The notes below the pieces were generated by a model. The model did not search any database. It was not told the origin of the DNA and worked only from the letters and a program-made list of their open reading frames with translations. Position numbers and translations under genes: made by a program. From assembly GCA_049794535.1 (NCBI GenBank), contig JBARCX010000098.1:1-8094 (forward strand): a DNA stretch of 8,094 nucleotides, in the 5' to 3' direction. The DNA comes from JBARCX01 sp049794535 (GTDB lineage Bacteria > Pseudomonadota > Gammaproteobacteria > Xanthomonadales > Rhodanobacteraceae). Below, piece by piece: positions 6,715 to 8,094 of the stretch (within the stretch, counting starts at the first letter, position 1; the number at the start of each line of letters is the position of its first letter).

Positions 6715-7865
6715 TGACCCTGCTCGCATTGACCAACGGTCGTGTACTTACGACAGATGGCCTGCACGCGCAGCGCGTGGTGCTGGTGCAGGACGAACAC
6801 ATCGTGGCGATCACCGACGCCAACGATCCGCGTGTCGCGGGCGCGCAGATCCATGATCTAAACGACGCACTGCTGCTGCCCGGCTTCATCGACGTGCAGG
6901 TCAACGGTGGTGGTGGCCTACTGTTCAATGCCGCGCCCACGGTAGACACGCTACGCGGCATCGGCGCGGCGCATCGCAAGTTCGGCACCACCGGCTTTCT
7001 GCCCACCCTGATCACCGACACACCCGAAGTGATGCGCACCGCGCTGAACGCGGTAAATGACGCGATCGAGCAAGGCGTGCCCGGCGTACTCGGCATTCAC
7101 CTCGAAGGCCCGTTCCTCGCACCCACGCGCAAAGGCATCCACGACGCCAGTCTGTTTCGTCTACCGGATGCCGACGATGTCGCGATGCTCACACACCAGT
7201 GTCGTGGTGTGGTGATGCTGACGCTGGCGCCCGAGCAGGTCACGCCCGCAACGATCCGCCTACTCAGTGATGCTGGTGTCATCGTCGTCGCTGGCCATAC
7301 CGCTGCCGACTACGCCACCACGCGCAGCGCACTCGATGCCGGTCTGCGTGGCTTCACCCATCTCTATAACGCGATGACGCCGCTCGGCAGTCGCGAGCCC
7401 GGCGTGGTTGGCGCGGCGCTGGATGATCCGCATAGCTGGTGCGGATTGATCGTCGACGGTCATCACGTGCATCCCGCCAGCCTGCGTGTGGCGATTGCGG
7501 CGAAGGCTCGTGGCAAGAGCGTACTGGTCACCGATGCGATGCCCCCGGTCGGCTCCGATCGCCCCGACTATGTGCTCAATGGGCAGACCATCATCGCTCG
7601 CGATGGCATTTGTCAGAACGACGCTGGCGTACTCGCGGGCTCGGCGCTGGATATGGCCAGTGCGGTGCGCAACGCGGTGCAGTTGTTGCATCTGTCACTG
7701 GATGAAGCTTCGCGCATGGCTAGCGAATATCCTGCTGCTTGGCTTGGATTGCAACGCACGTACGGCAGTATTGCCGTGGGTCAGCGTGCTGATTTTGCTG
7801 TGATGGATGATGCGTTGGTGGTGCAGCAGACTTGGATTGGTGGTGTGCCTTACGGCACTAACTAA
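6714..7865 (+). CDS. nagA: N-acetylglucosamine-6-phosphate deacetylase
   Basis: The enzyme hydrolyses GlcNAc-6-phosphate to glucosamine-6-phosphate and acetate in the cytoplasm. It belongs to the amidohydrolase superfamily (TIM barrel plus a small beta domain). The ATG at 6714 shares its A with the TAA stop of nagB-II, and GGAGA (6702-6706) lies seven bases upstream within nagB-II. Of 383 residues, PGFIDVQVNGGGG (56-68) closes the N-terminal beta domain. Metal ligands are Glu131 in GIHLEGPFLAP, His195 in VAGHTAADY and His216 in FTHLYNAMTPL. His143 and His251 (VDGHHVHP) are expected substrate contacts, and Asp274 in LVTDAMPPVG is the catalytic acid/base. Glu131, His195 and His216 carry the same numbers as in E. 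coli NagA. LAGSALDMASAVRN (307-320) is also typical. All catalytic residues are present, so it should be active. It is the last gene of the plus-strand unit. Codon choice changes sharply over the final 50 codons (7713-7862). Confidence 0.96.
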   Translation: MTLLALTNGRVLTTDGLHAQRVVLVQDEHIVAITDANDPRVAGAQIHDLNDALLLPGFIDVQVNGGGGLLFNAAPTVDTLRGIGAAHRKFGTTGFLPTLITDTPEVMRTALNAVNDAIEQGVPGVLGIHLEGPFLAPTRKGIHDASLFRLPDADDVAMLTHQCRGVVMLTLAPEQVTPATIRLLSDAGVIVVAGHTAADYATTRSALDAGLRGFTHLYNAMTPLGSREPGVVGAALDDPHSWCGLIVDGHHVHPASLRVAIAAKARGKSVLVTDAMPPVGSDRPDYVLNGQTIIARDGICQNDAGVLAGSALDMASAVRNAVQLLHLSLDEASRMASEYPAAWLGLQRTYGSIAVGQRADFAVMDDALVVQQTWIGGVPYGTN

Positions 7866-7939
7866 GTGTTGGCCATTTGAAAGTAGCTCGCTGCTGAAGC
7901 CTTGTAGTAGTACAGCCCTCAAACGGCGTGGTGACCTGG

Positions 7940-8027
7940 TTCGCCTGCAGCGGGCTTTCGAACCCCTGCCGGGGCCCGAGTCACCTTTCTTTGCTGGCCC
8001 AAAGAAACGTAACCCAAAGAAATGGCC
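7940..8027. repeat. Dispersed intergenic repeat of the CAAAGAAA type, downstream of nagA
   Basis: The stretch has a GC-rich part with CCCC-TGCC-GGGG (7963-7974), which can form a short hairpin, followed by TTTCTTTG (7986-7993), a six-base loop and CAAAGAAA (8000-8007), a perfect 8-bp stem. A second CCCAAAGAAA (8013-8022) repeats the one at 7998-8007 directly, so either copy could pair with TTTCTTTG. From memory, near-identical strings with alternating TTTCTTTG and CAAAGAAA units recur between genes in Xanthomonadaceae and relatives; this is recognition, not a search. Open frames across it give the spurious peptide PFFAGPKK often seen in junk ORFs. It could fold in the 3' end of the nag transcript, but no T-run of a classical terminator is present. 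The edges are approximate. The rest of 7866-8094 shows no gene. Confidence 0.6.
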
Positions 8028-8094
8028 TTATAAGCTCATAGCGATATGCAGAATACGAGCCTGTAGGACGGCGCCAGATGGATAGGGCGCGTTC

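Noticed and set aside
7951..7978. On the minus strand, GGGGTTCGAAAGCCC looks like a tRNA T-arm.
   Set aside because: No acceptor stem, anticodon arm or D-arm can be drawn around it, and the stretch is part of the dispersed repeat.
7807..8085. A 92-codon plus-strand frame overlapping the nagA 3' end and running through the repeat.
   Set aside because: Its first part is out of frame with nagA, its second part is the translated repeat (PFFAGPKK type), and it has no convincing ribosome binding site.
8060..8094. A TGTAGGA string near the right edge resembles the start of another short repeat seen in gamma-Proteobacteria.
   Set aside because: The following bases do not give the expected inverted repeat and the window ends, so it cannot be supported.

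Overview
The window carries a catabolic locus for N-acetylglucosamine (GlcNAc) of the kind known from Xanthomonadales (gamma-Proteobacteria). The support is the gene set and order (nagP-nagR-nagB-II-nagA), a large TonB-dependent receptor with an N-terminus typical of Xanthomonas-type receptors, an FHS-family permease in place of a PTS, and a dispersed intergenic repeat common in that order. Base composition is moderately high in G+C but looks lower than in Xanthomonas itself, so a Rhodanobacteraceae member (Dyella, Luteibacter, Rhodanobacter or Frateuria type) is my guess; the genus cannot be fixed from this window.

Layout. Positions 1-1596 (minus) hold the N-terminal 532 residues of a TonB-dependent outer-membrane receptor whose gene runs off the left edge. 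Positions 1739-2770 (minus) hold a glucokinase-family sugar kinase, probably the GlcNAc kinase. Positions 2771-3157 are a divergent control region with two matching LacI-type operators, each covering a TTGACA -35 element, placed almost symmetrically around an AT-rich centre. On the plus strand follow nagP (inner-membrane sugar/H+ symporter, 3158-4444), nagR (LacI-family repressor, TTG start, 4539-5564), nagB-II (two-SIS-domain glucosamine-6-phosphate deaminase, 5680-6714) and nagA (GlcNAc-6-phosphate deacetylase, 6714-7865), the last two overlapping by one base. The right end (7866-8094) has no gene and holds a CAAAGAAA-type intergenic repeat.

Working together. The receptor would import GlcNAc or chitin oligosaccharides across the outer membrane using TonB energy, and NagP would carry the monosaccharide across the inner membrane. 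The kinase makes GlcNAc-6-phosphate, NagA removes acetate, and NagB-II converts glucosamine-6-phosphate to fructose-6-phosphate and ammonia. NagR most likely represses both divergent units through the two operators.

The pathway is established knowledge and I found no wholly new system. The points most worth a second look are the His-to-Gln change in the sugar pocket of the kinase, the symmetric pair of operators 220 bp apart (close to a whole number of helical turns), a GC-only hairpin before nagB-II, and a sharp change in codon use in the last 50 codons of nagA next to the repeat.
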